From Anolis sagrei (lineage: Eukaryota > Chordata > Lepidosauria > Squamata > Anolidae): a stretch of 64,000 bases of DNA. The first letter of the stretch is position 1. Each line of letters begins with the position of its first letter. Below the pieces are notes generated by a model. It worked only from the letters and a program-made list of their open reading frames with translations, searched no databases and had not been told where the DNA came from. The DNA is taken from the NCBI RefSeq assembly GCF_037176765.1, contig NC_090034.1:3815375-3879374 (forward strand). Reading direction: 5' to 3'. Positions 20,944 to 30,954 of the stretch are shown here, piece by piece. The translations under genes were made by a program, and so were the position numbers.

Positions 20944-21673
20944 CAGTGGTTCTCAACTTTCCTAATTGCGTGACCCCTTAATACAGTCCCCCATGTGGTG
21001 GTGACCCCCAACCATAATATTGTTTTCATTGCTACTTCATAATAGTCATTTTACTACAGTTATAAATCATAATGTAAATATCTGATATGCAGGTTGCATT
21101 TTCATTCACTGGACCAAACTGGGCACAAATACCCAATACACCCAAATGTGAATGCTAGTGGGGTTGGGGGAGGATTGATTTTGTAATTTGGGAGTTGTAG
21201 TTGCTAGGATTTATAGTTCACTTATAATCAAAGAGCATTCCGAACTCCACCAGCGATGGATTTGAACCAAACTTGGCTCCCATGACCAATGGAAAACACT
21301 GGAAGGGTTTGATGGGCATTGACCTTGAGTTTGGGAGTTGTAGTTCACCTATATCCAGAGAGCACTGTGGACTCATGCAATGGTGGATCTGGAACAAACT
21401 TGGCATGAATACTCAATATGCCCAAATGTGAACACTGGTGGAGTCCAGGGAAAATAGATCTTGACATTTGGGAGTTGTAGTTGCTGGGATTTATAGTTCA
21501 TTACAATCAAAGAACATTCTGAACTCCACCAACAATAGAATTGGCTCAAACTTCCCACATGGAATCCCCATGACCATCAGAAAATACTGTGTTTTCTTAT
21601 GGTCTTTGGCGACCCCTCTGACACCCCCTCGCGACCCCCTCAGGGGTCCCGACCTCCAGGTTGAGAAACACTG
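20944..21673 (+). mobile_element. Complete SPIN-like non-autonomous hAT transposon
   Basis: The 730-base element starts CAGTGGTTCTCAACTTTCC and ends AGGTTGAGAAACACTG. It is bounded by perfect 8-bp duplications TCATAGAC at 20936-20943 and 21674-21681. The terminal block (CCCTTAATACAGT, GGTGGTGACCCCCAACCATAA, TTGCTACTTCATAA, ATATCTGATATGCAGG) matches what I recall of the SPIN hAT family, known for horizontal transfer among tetrapods. The interior has imperfect internal repeats (GGGAGTTGTAGTT three times). No transposase is encoded. Confidence 0.75.
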
Positions 21674-21719
21674 TCATAGACAAATCCTGCCACAGCAGTC
21701 ATCTCTCAGCACCATTTAA

Positions 21720-22785
21720 ATCATAGTTGTGTGGATCCATTGTTAAAAGGAAGCATCTTGACAGATTAGAGAGATGGGTCAAAACTAACAAAATGAAGTT
21801 CAACAGGGACAAATGCGAGATACTCCACTTAGGCAGAAAAAATGAAACGCAAAGATACAGAATGGGGGACGAGACCTGGCTCAAGAGCAGGACGTGTGAA
21901 AAAGATCTTGAGGTCCTTGTGGACAACAAGTTAAACATGAGCCAGGAATGTGATGCGGCGGCAAAAAAAGCCAATGGGATTTTGGCCCGCATCAAGAGGA
22001 GCCTAGTGTCTAGATCTAGGGAAGTCATGCTCCCCATGCTCTATTCCGCCTTGGTTAGACCACTTTACCTGGAATATTGTGCCCAATTCTGGGCACCACA
22101 ATTCAAGAGAGAGAGAGATAAGCTGGAAAGTGTCCAGATGATCAAGGGTCTGGAGAACAAGCCCTATGAGGAGCGGTTTAAGGAGCTGGGCATGTTTAGC
22201 CTTAAGAAGAGAAGGCTGAGAGGAGACATGATGTTGTTGTTGTTCATTCGTTCAGTTGTTTCCAACTCTTCGTGACTTCATGGACCAGTCCACTCCAGAG
22301 CTCCCTGTTGGTCGTCACCACCCCCAGCTCCTTCAAGGTCAATCCAGTCACTTCAAGGATACCATCCATCCATCTTGCCCTTGGTCGGCCCCTCTTCCTT
22401 TTTCCTTCCATTTTCCCCCAACATAATTGTCTTCTCTAAACTTTCCTTTCTTGACATGATGTGGCCAAAGGACTTCATCTTGGCCTCTACTATTCTTCCA
22501 TCCAATGAGCAGGGAGACATGATAGCCATGTATAAATATGTGAGAAAAAGTCAAAGAGGAGGGAGCAAGCTTGTTTTCTGCTGCCCTGGAGACTAGGACG
22601 CAAGGGAACAATGGCTTCAAACTACAAGAGAGGATATTCCATCTGAACATGAGGAAGAACTTCCTGACTGTGAGAGCCGTTCAGCAGTGGAACTCTCTTC
22701 CTTGGAGTGTGGTGGAGGCTCCTTCTTTGGAAGCTTTTAAACAGAGGCTGGATGGCCATCTGTCAGGGGTGATTTAAATGGGTTG
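21720..22785 (+). mobile_element. CR1 LINE 3' portion, split by BovB
   Basis: The frame starting 21727 encodes [40 protein letters not shown] and KRRLRGDM, the end of the CR1 reverse transcriptase. The coding tail resumes after the inserted BovB with [20 protein letters not shown] and LDGHLSGVI. The 3' UTR is missing, replaced by Penelope-type sequence. Confidence 0.9.
22233..22512 (-). mobile_element. BovB LINE 3' end inserted in CR1
   Basis: It begins with (GTT)n and CATTCGTTCAGT, the reverse complement of the BovB tail, and continues into the ORF2 C-terminus. GGAGACATGAT flanks it at 22222-22232 and 22513-22523, a perfect 11-base target duplication. BovB therefore moved after this CR1. 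Confidence 0.92.
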
Positions 22786-23438
22786 TTGTAGGTTTTCTCG
22801 GGCTATATGGCCATGTCCTAGAGCAGTGATGGGCAACCTTTTGAGCTTGGTGTGTCAAAATTTGCCAAAAACCTGACTAGGGTGGAGTGTCAATTTCGAG
22901 AAAAAATAAATGTAATTTTCCAATATTTATAGTTTAAATAACTATAATAACTGTATTTTCCATGCTGAGTTATGGAGTGAACAATACTCAAACATGCAGA
23001 TGTTAAATTTGTAGAGCCTTTTACAAATTTAAGGATGGAATTAGATTGGCTCTTATAAGGTGTACTTCTCTGTATGCGGCTGTATGTGGCTGCTTGTCAT
23101 AAAAAATACCCATGTGTGTCAGTGCTGACACGCATGTCATAGGTTCACCATCACGGTCCTAGAGGCATTCTCTCCTGACGTTTCACCTGCATCTATGGCA
23201 AGCATCCTCACAGGTAGTGAGGTCTGTTGGAACTAGGAGAAAGGGTTTATATATCTGTGGAATGACCAGGGTGGGACAAAGGACTCTTGTCTGCTGGAGC
23301 AAGGCATACAAGGTGTATCCTTTTTCCTAGTTCCAACAGACCTCACAACCTCTGAGGATGCTTGCCATAGGTGAAACATCAGGAGAGAATGCCTCGTTCT
23401 AGATGGCCATATAGATCGAAAAAACCTACAACAACCCA
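22786..23438. mobile_element. Penelope-like terminal repeats with a hAT insertion
   Basis: GGGTTGTTGTAGGTTTTCTCG at the left and AAAACCTACAACAACCCA at the right are mirror-image ends. A minus-oriented hammerhead-like segment lies at 23176-23215 and a shortened plus-oriented one near 23352-23385. Only terminal sequence is present, no coding part. Confidence 0.65.
22824..23156. mobile_element. hAT element, 333 bp, second family
   Basis: Left end CAGTGATGGGCAACCTTTTG, right end AGGTTCACCATCACGG, complementary over about 15 bases. TCCTAGAG flanks it at 22816-22823 and 23157-23164. It is unrelated in its interior to the SPIN-like copies. It sits inside the Penelope-type repeat. Confidence 0.85.
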
Positions 23439-23556
23439 GAGGTTGGATGGCCATCTGTAAGGGTTACTTTGAATACAGTATTCCTGCTTCTTGGCAGAAT
23501 GGGGTCAGACTGGATGGCCCTTGAGGTCTCTTCCAACTCTAGGATTATGTGATTCA
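23439..23556 (+). mobile_element. CR1 LINE 3' end fragment
   Basis: GGTTGGATGGCCATCTGT, then TTCCTGCTTCTTGGCAGAATG and GAGGTCTCTTCCAACTCTAG: the CR1 3' UTR. Confidence 0.75.
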
Positions 23557-23848
23557 TTGCTCAAACTGCAAACCAAGGCTATACAGACTTTTCGGTTGCT
23601 TTTGTAAGGGTGTGAGCTCTTATTCCTGGGACCTCCCTGGTATAATTCAACAACCTATTGGAGGAATTCCCTAAACCCTGGCATGTAGACACATTCCAGC
23701 TGCCCACTGCACTAAAGAGTTGGACCACCTTGTCTCAAGACGGAGCTGTAACCAAACATTATACGTTCATGCTGCCTGGCACAACCTGCAACTGAATATT
23801 CCAGCCTCAAATGCTTTTGTACCCCTCCATATAAAACATTTAAGCATC
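23557..23848. other. Unique intron sequence, nothing recognised
   Basis: About 290 bases without a known repeat or coding signature. Confidence 0.35.
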
Positions 23849-24340
23849 AACTAGAGCAGTGTTTCTCAACCTGGGGGTCGGGACCCCTGTGGGGGTCACG
23901 AGGAGGTGTTAGAGGGGTCACCAAAGACCATCAGAAAACATAGTATTTTCTGTTGGTCATGGGGGTTCTGTGTGGAAAGTTTGGTCCAATTCTATCGTTG
24001 GTGGGGTTCAGCATGCTATTTCATTGTGGGTGAACTATAAATCCCAGTATCTACAACTCCCAAATGTCGAAGTCTATTTTCCCCAAGCCCCATCAGTGTT
24101 AACATTTGGGCATACTGAGTATCCGTACCAAATTTGGTCCAGATCCATCATTGTTTGAGCCCACAGTGCTCTCTGGATATCGGTGAACTACAACTCCCAA
24201 ACTTAAGGTCAATCCCCACCAAATCCCTTCCAGTATTTTCTGATGGTCATGGGAGTTCTGTGTGCCAAGTTTAGTTCAATTCCATAGTTGGTGGAGTTCT
24301 TTGATTGTAGGTGAACTATAAATCCCAGCAACTACAACTC

Positions 24341-24343
<3 letters not shown>

Positions 24344-24375
<32 letters not shown>
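24344..24375. repeat. (TATC)n microsatellite
   Basis: Eight uninterrupted TCTA/TATC units. Confidence 0.95.
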
Positions 24376-24377
<2 letters not shown>

Positions 24378-24756
24378 GGCTGGATGGCTCTTTGTCAGGA
24401 GGACTTTATATTTTCTTGCCCTGATGAAGGGACTGGATGGCCTCTGGATGTAGGTGAACTACAGCTCCCAAACTCAAGGTCAATCCCCACCAAACCCTTC
24501 CAGTATTTTCTGATGGTCATGGGAGTTCTGTGTGCCAAGTTTGGTTCAATTCCATAGTTGGTGGAGTTCTTTGATTGTAGGTGAACTATAAATCCCAGCA
24601 ACTACAACTCCCAAATGACGAAATCAATCCCCCCCAACCCCACTGCTATTCAAATTTGGGCGTATCGGGTAAATTTGGTCCAGTGAATGAATATGCATCC
24701 CGCATATCAGATATTTATATTACGACTGATAATGATAGCAAAATTGGAGTTTATTG

Positions 24757-25278
24757 TATTGTCGAAGGCTTTCATGGCTGGAATCACTAGGTTCTTGTGG
24801 GTTTTTTCGGGCTATAGGGCCATGTTTTAGAGGCATTTCTCCTGACGTTTCGCCTGCATCTATGGCAAGCATCCTCAGAGGTAGTGAGGTCTGTTGGAAT
24901 TAGGACAATGGGTTTATATATCTGTGGAATGGCTGGGGTGGGGCAAAGAGCTCTTCTCTGCTGGAGCTAGGTGTGAATGTTTCAACTGATCACCTTCATT
25001 AGCATTTGAAGGCCTGGCTGAGCCTGGGAAAATCCCCTGTTGAGAGGTGTTAAGATGTGCCTGGTTGTTTCTTCTCTGCTGTTTTGCTGTTGTAATTTTA
25101 GAGTTTTTTTAATATTGGTAGCCAGATTTTGTTCATTTTCATGGTCTCTTCCTTTCTGTTGAAATTGTCCACATGCTTCTTGTGGACTTCAATGGCTTCT
25201 CTGTGTAGCCTGACATGGTGGTTGTTGGTGCGGTCCAGCATTTCTGTGTTCTCAAATAATCTGCTGTGTCCAGGCTGC
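24757..25278 (-). mobile_element. Penelope-like element 3' part, GIY-YIG endonuclease end
   Basis: The minus-strand frame 25280-25098 reads QPGHSRLFENTEMLDRTNNH and FNRKEETMKMNKIWLPILK. This matches the C-terminal GIY-YIG-type endonuclease region of Penelope-like reverse transcriptases. The terminal repeat with the hammerhead-like motif follows toward 24846. It is inserted in the SPIN-like copy. Confidence 0.75.
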
Positions 25279-25394
25279 AAATTGGAGTTATGAAATAGCC
25301 ACGAAATTAATTGTATGGTTGGGGGTCACCACAACATGAGGAACTGTATTAAGGGGTTGTGACGTTAGGAAGGTTGAGAAACACTGAACTAGAG

Positions 25395-25865
25395 TAAAAG
25401 AATTCAGTGTGTCTAAATCTGTAGACAATTGCCTGGGAAAGCTCCATGCGGAAACAATAAACTGGGAAGTGGGGCTCAGACCAGAGAGCAGCAAGCACCC
25501 CTCATCCCAGCATCTATCCATGCATTTGGCCATTGTCAGCCCATCAATATCCGCCCTGCGATGCAAAGCCAGGCTAAAAGAGAAAGCAGAGGGGAAACAA
25601 TAGAGTGAAGAATGTGATCAGGCATGGCAGAATTTCACCCATAATGGAAAGGCTGCAAGCTTTCACCATTATGAAGCCTGCCCAAATTGGGGCCCTGCGT
25701 TGAATGTGTAAATGATATTTCACACAAAGAAGCGATCAGAGGATGAGGCTGTCATGTTTTTGTGATTATACATAAAAGGTGATGTGCTGAAACTCCAACC
25801 TCAGCATCATTTTTATAAACGACATGCCCCATCATGCCTGCCAAGATATTACACCTTTTTATTTA
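25395..25865. other. Unique intron sequence, nothing recognised
   Basis: About 470 bases of intron with no recognisable repeat or exon. Confidence 0.35.
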
Positions 25866-25984
25866 TCTATATAAATAAAATGTAATGTCCGTTTGTGGGA
25901 TTAATATAACTCAAAAACTACTGGACAAATTGACACCAAATTTGGACAAAATCAGGCCAACAAGTGACCATCACTCAAAACAAT
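25866..25984 (+). mobile_element. Helitron 5' end fragment
   Basis: TCTATATAAATAAAATGTAATG and the following 100 bases match the left end of the Helitron at 10308, including GACACCAAATTTGGACA. The element is cut off where SPIN-like sequence begins. Confidence 0.65.
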
Positions 25985-26317
25985 TGATTTTGTAATTTGG
26001 GAATTTTAGTTGCTGAGATTGATAGTTTACTTACAATCAAAGAGCATTCTGAACTCCACTAATGATGGAACTGAACGAAACGTGGAACACAGGACTCCCA
26101 TGACCAACAGAAAACACTAGAATGGCTTGGTGGGCATTGACCTTGAGTTTGGGAGTTGTAGTTCACCTACACCCAGAGGGTGTATCCCAAATTTGGTCCA
26201 TTGAATGAAAATATATCCTGCATATCAGATATTTACATTACGACTCATAACAGTAGCAAAAATAAGTAGCAATGAAAATAATTTTATCGCTGCGGCATCA
26301 TCACAACATGAGAAATA

Positions 26318-26513
26318 ATAATAATAATAATCCTTTATTTATACCCCGCTACCATCTCCGAAAGGACTCGGTGCGGCTTACAATAGGCCGAGACCCAATA
26401 CAACAATAAAAGACAACAACAATACAGCAGTAAATAAAAATAAAACAGTAAACATTAACAATAAACATGACACAATTAAAACCATTATATTATATTTATA
26501 TTAACGGGTTGCG
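26318..26513 (-). mobile_element. L2 LINE 3' tail
   Basis: (AAT)n, then TTTATTTATACCCCGCT and GGACTCGGTGCGGCTTAC, the L2 3' end in reverse. Confidence 0.7.
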
Positions 26514-26519
26514 GAAATT

Positions 26520-26665
26520 GGCAGGTTGTCGAAGACTTTCATGCCTGGAATCACTCTTGTCTTCGGCACAACCTGAGGATGCTTGCCATAGATGCAGGCG
26601 AAACATCAGGAGAGAATGCTTCTAGAACATGGCCATATAGTCCGAAAAGCCTACAACAACCCAAT
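26520..26665 (+). mobile_element. Penelope-like terminal repeat
   Basis: GTCGAAGACTTTCATGCCTGG leads to a hammerhead-like motif at about 26573-26607 and the end GCCTACAACAACCCA. About 145 bases, terminal sequence only. Confidence 0.65.
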
Positions 26666-26689
26666 TGGAAGGTTGAGAAACACTGAACT

Positions 26690-27570
26690 ATATATTCAAG
26701 AGATCTGAATGCACTTTACTGGATAAAACCAGAACTTCCTCTATCAACTGTGTGCAAGCAATAGTTACACCTATGATCGCTATTGTATTTAGAAAAACAG
26801 GGATAATCTTCAATATCCCCAGGAGGCATATAGCAGTTTTTAAATCCTGATACTCTCGGCAGAGCCTATGGTTAATACTAAGAATGGTTTGTTGCTTTTA
26901 CCCTTCTTAAAAACCCAAATCATAGTTCAGAACTAAACCTCTTGTGAGCACGTCCACTCGTACCAAGATCAACTTTCAACTGTGGTTGATGAAACTGAGA
27001 CTAGCAACCCCGTTCTACACCATGGTTTACCACCATGCTTTGCAACTAATCCATAATAGGGATCATGTTTCACATGCACTGTGTTCTGTTTGTACAGACT
27101 CACTTCACTCACCAACTATATACATCAACTTCCTACACTATGTGCTCTATAAATCATTTCTATTGACCCTTGTCCTGTTACAGAGATTACCCTGATAGCC
27201 TTGTAACTTGATAGGCTATTGATCCAGGTTTAGGAAACTACAGGTACTCCATTTACTATGATGTAGTGCAGCAATTAAGTGCATTACATCCTTATAATTG
27301 AAAAGCTGAAACTCTTTTACAAGTACAGACCGGTTTCATTCAAGCCTCTTTGGACTCAACGTTTATTTTAAAAGTTTATTCTTCCACTTGTAGTATTTAC
27401 ATCACACTAATGGTACTTTTGCAATCACTCAAAACCCAGCTTAAAAGACTTTCAATCAGACATGAATTGAACACTAGTTGTGCCTTCATATTTGCACTAA
27501 AATGTGTGATGCAAGGCCAGAAAGTTATTTTTGTTCTTTACAATATGTTCTGTCTACTTGATCTTTATGA
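26690..27570. other. Unique intron sequence of TMEM11, nothing recognised
   Basis: About 880 AT-rich bases. Reading frames up to 83 codons have no family features. Confidence 0.4.
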
Positions 27571-27576
27571 AACAAG

Positions 27577-27625
27577 CTAGCCTTCCCCTGCCACGCGTTG
27601 CTGTGGCCCAGTCTGCTGACCTGGA
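27577..27625 (-). mobile_element. Helitron 3' end fragment
   Basis: In reverse complement it ends GGCAGGGGAAGGCTAG, preceded by the hairpin CCACGCGTTGCTGTGG. This is the same terminus as the Helitrons at 11694 and 63607. Confidence 0.65.
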
Positions 27626-27699
27626 AAATAAAGTAATTAGAAAGTGTTGGTTTCTAATATATGTAATGTCTTTATGCTTGTGGGTAAACAGTATTCCTT

Positions 27700-28035
27700 G
27701 CTGGGTTGTTGTAGGTTTTTTCGGGCTATATGGCCATGGTCTAGAGGCATTCTCTCCTGACGTTTCGCCTGCATCTATGGCAAGCATCCTCAGAGCTAGT
27801 GAGGTCTGTTGGAACTAGGAAAAAGGGTTTATATATCTGTGGAATGACCAGGGTGAGACAAAGGACTCTTGTCTGCTGGAGCGAGGTGTGAATGTTTCAA
27901 CCGACCACCTTGATTAGCATATAATGGCCTGACAGTGCCTAGAGCAAACTTTTGTTGAGAGGTGATTGGATGTGCTTGTTTGTTTCCTCTCTGTTGTTGT
28001 GCTGTTATAATTTTAGTTTCTTTGTCAGTGTTGAT
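27700..28035 (-). mobile_element. Penelope-like terminal repeat
   Basis: It runs from TGGGTTGTTGTAGGTTTTTTC through the hammerhead-like segment (27759-27796, minus strand) and TATATATCTGTGGAATGACC to TGTTGTGCTGTTATAATTTT. No coding part remains. Confidence 0.65.
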
Positions 28036-28147
28036 GTGGAGACTGTCTGGTTGGCCTACTCTAGAATATGCAACATATCACTGTCCTTCTGTAGGGGTCC
28101 CTTTCAAATCTATGATACTATATCTCTCTGTGTGTGAATCATATCTA

Positions 28148-28289
28148 TCTATATCTATGGCTGGATAGCTCTTTGTCAGGAGGGCTTTGATTACGTTTTC
28201 TTGCCCTGGTGAAGGGAGTTGAAATGGATGACCTTAAGTATTTTCTGTTGGTCATGGGGGCTCAATGTGGGAAGTTTGCCCCAATTCTG
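28148..28289 (+). mobile_element. CR1-like and SPIN-like scraps
   Basis: 28148-28230 resembles a CR1-type 3' segment (GGCTGGATAGCTCTTTGTCAGG). 28236-28289 is a piece of the SPIN-like element (TTTTCTGTTGGTCATGGGGG). The SPIN piece ends where the next LINE starts. Confidence 0.45.
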
Positions 28290-28885
28290 TCACCACCTGA
28301 CATCCTCCGGGAAGTAGCAGCCAATAGTGAAAGGAGCAAGGCAGAGACATCTCTAACCCATCCCCTGTTTGGGTATCAGCCAGCACGTCAACGACTTAAA
28401 TCTAGAAATAGTTTTCTAAGATCTACAGAGGCACTCACTGGAACACCTCAGCAAGTGAGAGTCCAAAAGTGGCAGGCTCAAACCCAGAATCTCAATCCGT
28501 GGGTGATACCAGATGAGAGACTCCCCCCTGGGCACACAGAGGACTGGGCGACTTCGAAGGTGCTGAACAGACTGCGCTCTGGCACCACAAGATGCAGAGC
28601 CAATCTTAAGAAATGGGGCCACAAAGTGGAATCCACGACATGCGAGTGTGGAGAGGAGCAAACCACTGACCACCTGCTGCAATGCAACCTGAGCCCTGCC
28701 ACATGATGCACAAGGGAGGACCTCCTTAAGGCAACACCAGAGGCACTCCAAGTGGCCAGATACTGGTCAAAGGACATTTAATCAGCTACCAAGCTTGCAA
28801 AATTTGTGGGTTTTTTTTCTATCTGTTTGTTTGTTTTGTTCTGTTAGAAATGTAATGCAATGTTCTGGTTGCGGATGACACGATA
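28290..28885 (+). mobile_element. Jockey/I-group LINE, ORF2 C-terminus and 3' end
   Basis: The frame reads PLFGYQPARQRLKSRNSFLR, RLRSGTTRCRANLKKWGHK and CECGEEQTTDHLLQC, the cysteine/histidine-containing C-terminal region of this family. The tail ends CACGATAAATAAATAAA. It is homologous to the copies at 40048-40809 and 61019-61729. Confidence 0.75.
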
Positions 28886-29344
28886 AATAAATAAACTTCA
28901 TCCCATTCTCTTACAAAAGCCAAGTGACACAGAATGGGCCAAAGGAAGGAAACCGCCAAAGCCAACAGGCATCAGATTAATCCAGTACCAGCTCTCTACG
29001 CGTACCTTCCAAATTCAGAACAATGAATCAACGCCCTAAAAACACAAGTCACTCAACCAGCTCAAACAGCTGTGCACGGACAGAGAGAGGTCTTTGGGGG
29101 AAAACATTTGCAGTGCTCAAAAATAGACGTTAAGCACATCCAAGGGCATTATAGACTCCGGAGAAGCAGCTCTGCAACTCTACGCCTAACATCTGGGAAG
29201 TGTGAAAGGTTCCTTCTCTACCAGATGTTGGGAATTGTGGAAGTTGAAGTCCAAAACACCTGGAGGGAGGGCCGAAGTTTGCTCATGCCTGCTTTGAGTC
29301 AAGGATCACTCTGGAGAATGACCTTCCTTTGCCTGGGGTGCCTT
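28886..29344. other. Mostly unique sequence with half of a palindromic MITE
   Basis: 29224-29300 is one arm of the CAGGCATGGGC-type MITE found as a full palindrome at 49239 (TGGGAATTGTGGAAGTTGAAG and onward to GCTCATGCCTG). Nothing else is recognised. Confidence 0.5.
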
Positions 29345-29952
29345 TGCTATCCCAACATCAGATATATCAACAGACAGTCAAGTCCACACATGACTTGGGA
29401 ACATGAAAGGCACTGTAAACTACTCCAAACAGAGAAATCAGCCATAGCAGAGCACCTGATGAACCAACCTGGACACAGCATATTATTTGAGAACACAGAA
29501 GTGCTGGACCACTCTCGCAACCACCATGTCAGACTACACAGAGAAGCCACTGAAATCCACAAGCATGTGGACAATTTCAACAGAAAGGAAGAAACCATGA
29601 AAATGAACAAAATCTGGCTACCAGTATTAAAAAACTCTAAAATTACAACAGCAAAACAACAGAGGGGAAACAAACAGGCATAAAAAATCACTCTCGACAA
29701 AAGATTCCCCCCAGGCACTTCCAAGCCATAGAATGCTAATCAAGGTGATCAGCTGAAACATTCCCACCTAGCTCCAGCAGACAAGAGTCCTTTGTCCCAC
29801 CCTGGTCATTCCACAGATATATGAACCCATTTTTCCTACTTCCAACAGACCTCACTACCTCTGAGGATGCTTGCCATAGATGCAGGCGAAACGTCAGAAG
29901 AAAAATTGCCTCCAGAACATGGCCATATAGCCCGGAAAAACCTACAACAACC
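29345..29952 (+). mobile_element. Penelope-like element 3' portion with GIY-YIG end and terminal repeat
   Basis: The reading frame to 29683 encodes QTEKSAIAEHLMNQPGHSIL, HNHVRLHREATEIH-like sequence and KMNKIWLPVLKNS, the endonuclease end of a Penelope-like protein. The non-coding terminal repeat follows and ends CCTACAACAACC. A clear hammerhead-like motif lies at 29861-29895. This is the best-preserved coding fragment of the family in the window. Confidence 0.8.
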
Positions 29953-30337
29953 AAGTCCACACTGTTTTGTTTTCTCTCTTGTGCGATGTGAGGTGACTCC
30001 GGACTCAACCCAGGCACAAACTTCACGCACTGATGGCTTCAGGAAAATCAATTATGGGCTGCAAAGACCCAAAGCTGGTCTCCCCATCCCCCACCCACCC
30101 CAGAAGTACCTTAAAATCACAATCCTTCCTTGCACCAGTTCTGTTCTTTGTTCCCTTCCTCACCCCTCTTTATCCCTTCTGCTTTGAATGTCATTCCCAG
30201 TCCTTTAAGAGAAAATCACTCTTCCAAGTCCTTCAGCCTCAAGGTCTTTGCTAAACTCCTCCCTAACCCATGTGTGGGATGACACCAAATGCCTGCTACT
30301 TCTCTTCTCGCCCATAGCAGCCATTTTATATATACAT
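29953..30337. other. Unique intron sequence, nothing recognised
   Basis: About 380 bases of TMEM11 intron without a known repeat. Confidence 0.35.
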
Positions 30338-30682
30338 TAGATACCCAAGGACATCTAATCACCTCCCAACAAAAGACTGCCCCAGGCACTGCCAGGCCAT
30401 CAAATGCTAATCAAGGTGGTCAGTTGAAACATTCACACCTAGCTCCAACAGACAAAGAGTTCTTTGTCCCACCTTGGTCATTCCACAGATATATAAACCC
30501 ATTTTCCTAGTTCCAACAGACCTCACTATGGTTATTGTAGGTTTTTTCGGGCTATATGGCCACGTTCTAGAGGCATTCTCTCCTGATGTTTCGCCTGCAT
30601 CTATGGCAAGCTTCCTCAGTGAGCCCGAAAAAGCCTACAACAACCCAGTGATTCCGGCCATGAAAGCCTTCGACAATACATT
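30338..30682. mobile_element. Penelope-like terminal repeats in opposed orientation
   Basis: A plus-oriented segment 30338-30530 meets a minus-oriented one 30533-30620 (with hammerhead-like motif). A short plus end follows, CCTACAACAACCCAGTGATTC, with ATGAAAGCCTTCGACAATAC. Confidence 0.65.
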
Positions 30683-30752
30683 TCATTATTTACTTCATTT
30701 ATAACTCGCTTTTCTCGACCCCGAAGGGGACTCAAGGTGGCTTACAATTTGT
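30683..30752 (-). mobile_element. L2 LINE 3' tail
   Basis: CATTTATAACTCGCTTTTC, then CCCGAAGGGGACTCAAGG and GGCTTACAATTTG. About 70 bases of L2 tail. Confidence 0.55.
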
Positions 30753-30954
30753 TAAGTACAACTTTTCTTCTTCAAGAAGAAAGGTTGTACTTTCATGAGC
30801 CTTCAAATACTCATCAGAGAAACTGCTAACTCTTAAAGGATGCATCCATTTGGGAATGGGGCACACCATGTATACCCTCCAACCCCATACACAAACTCCA
30901 CGGCATGCCCTCCACTCCTTATAAAAACCCACTGTATTTCAATGCACATTGTTT

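Larger units (their letters stand above)
23857..25386 (+). mobile_element. SPIN-like hAT with nested insertions
   Basis: It runs from CAGTGTTTCTCAACCTGGGG to AGGTTGAGAAACACTG, with perfect 8-bp flanks AACTAGAG at 23849-23856 and 25387-25394. Inside are a partial internal duplication (the GTATTTTCTGATGGTCATGG block near 24230 and 24505), a (TATC)n microsatellite, a short CR1-like piece and a Penelope-like insertion. Net of insertions it matches the 730-base copy at 20944. Confidence 0.78.
25985..26687 (+). mobile_element. SPIN-like hAT fragment, interrupted by L2 and Penelope pieces
   Basis: 25985-26315 carries the interior and most of the 3' terminal block (CATATCAGATATTTACATTACG). The final GGAAGGTTGAGAAACACTG appears at 26669-26687, after the two insertions. 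The left terminus is absent. Confidence 0.65.
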
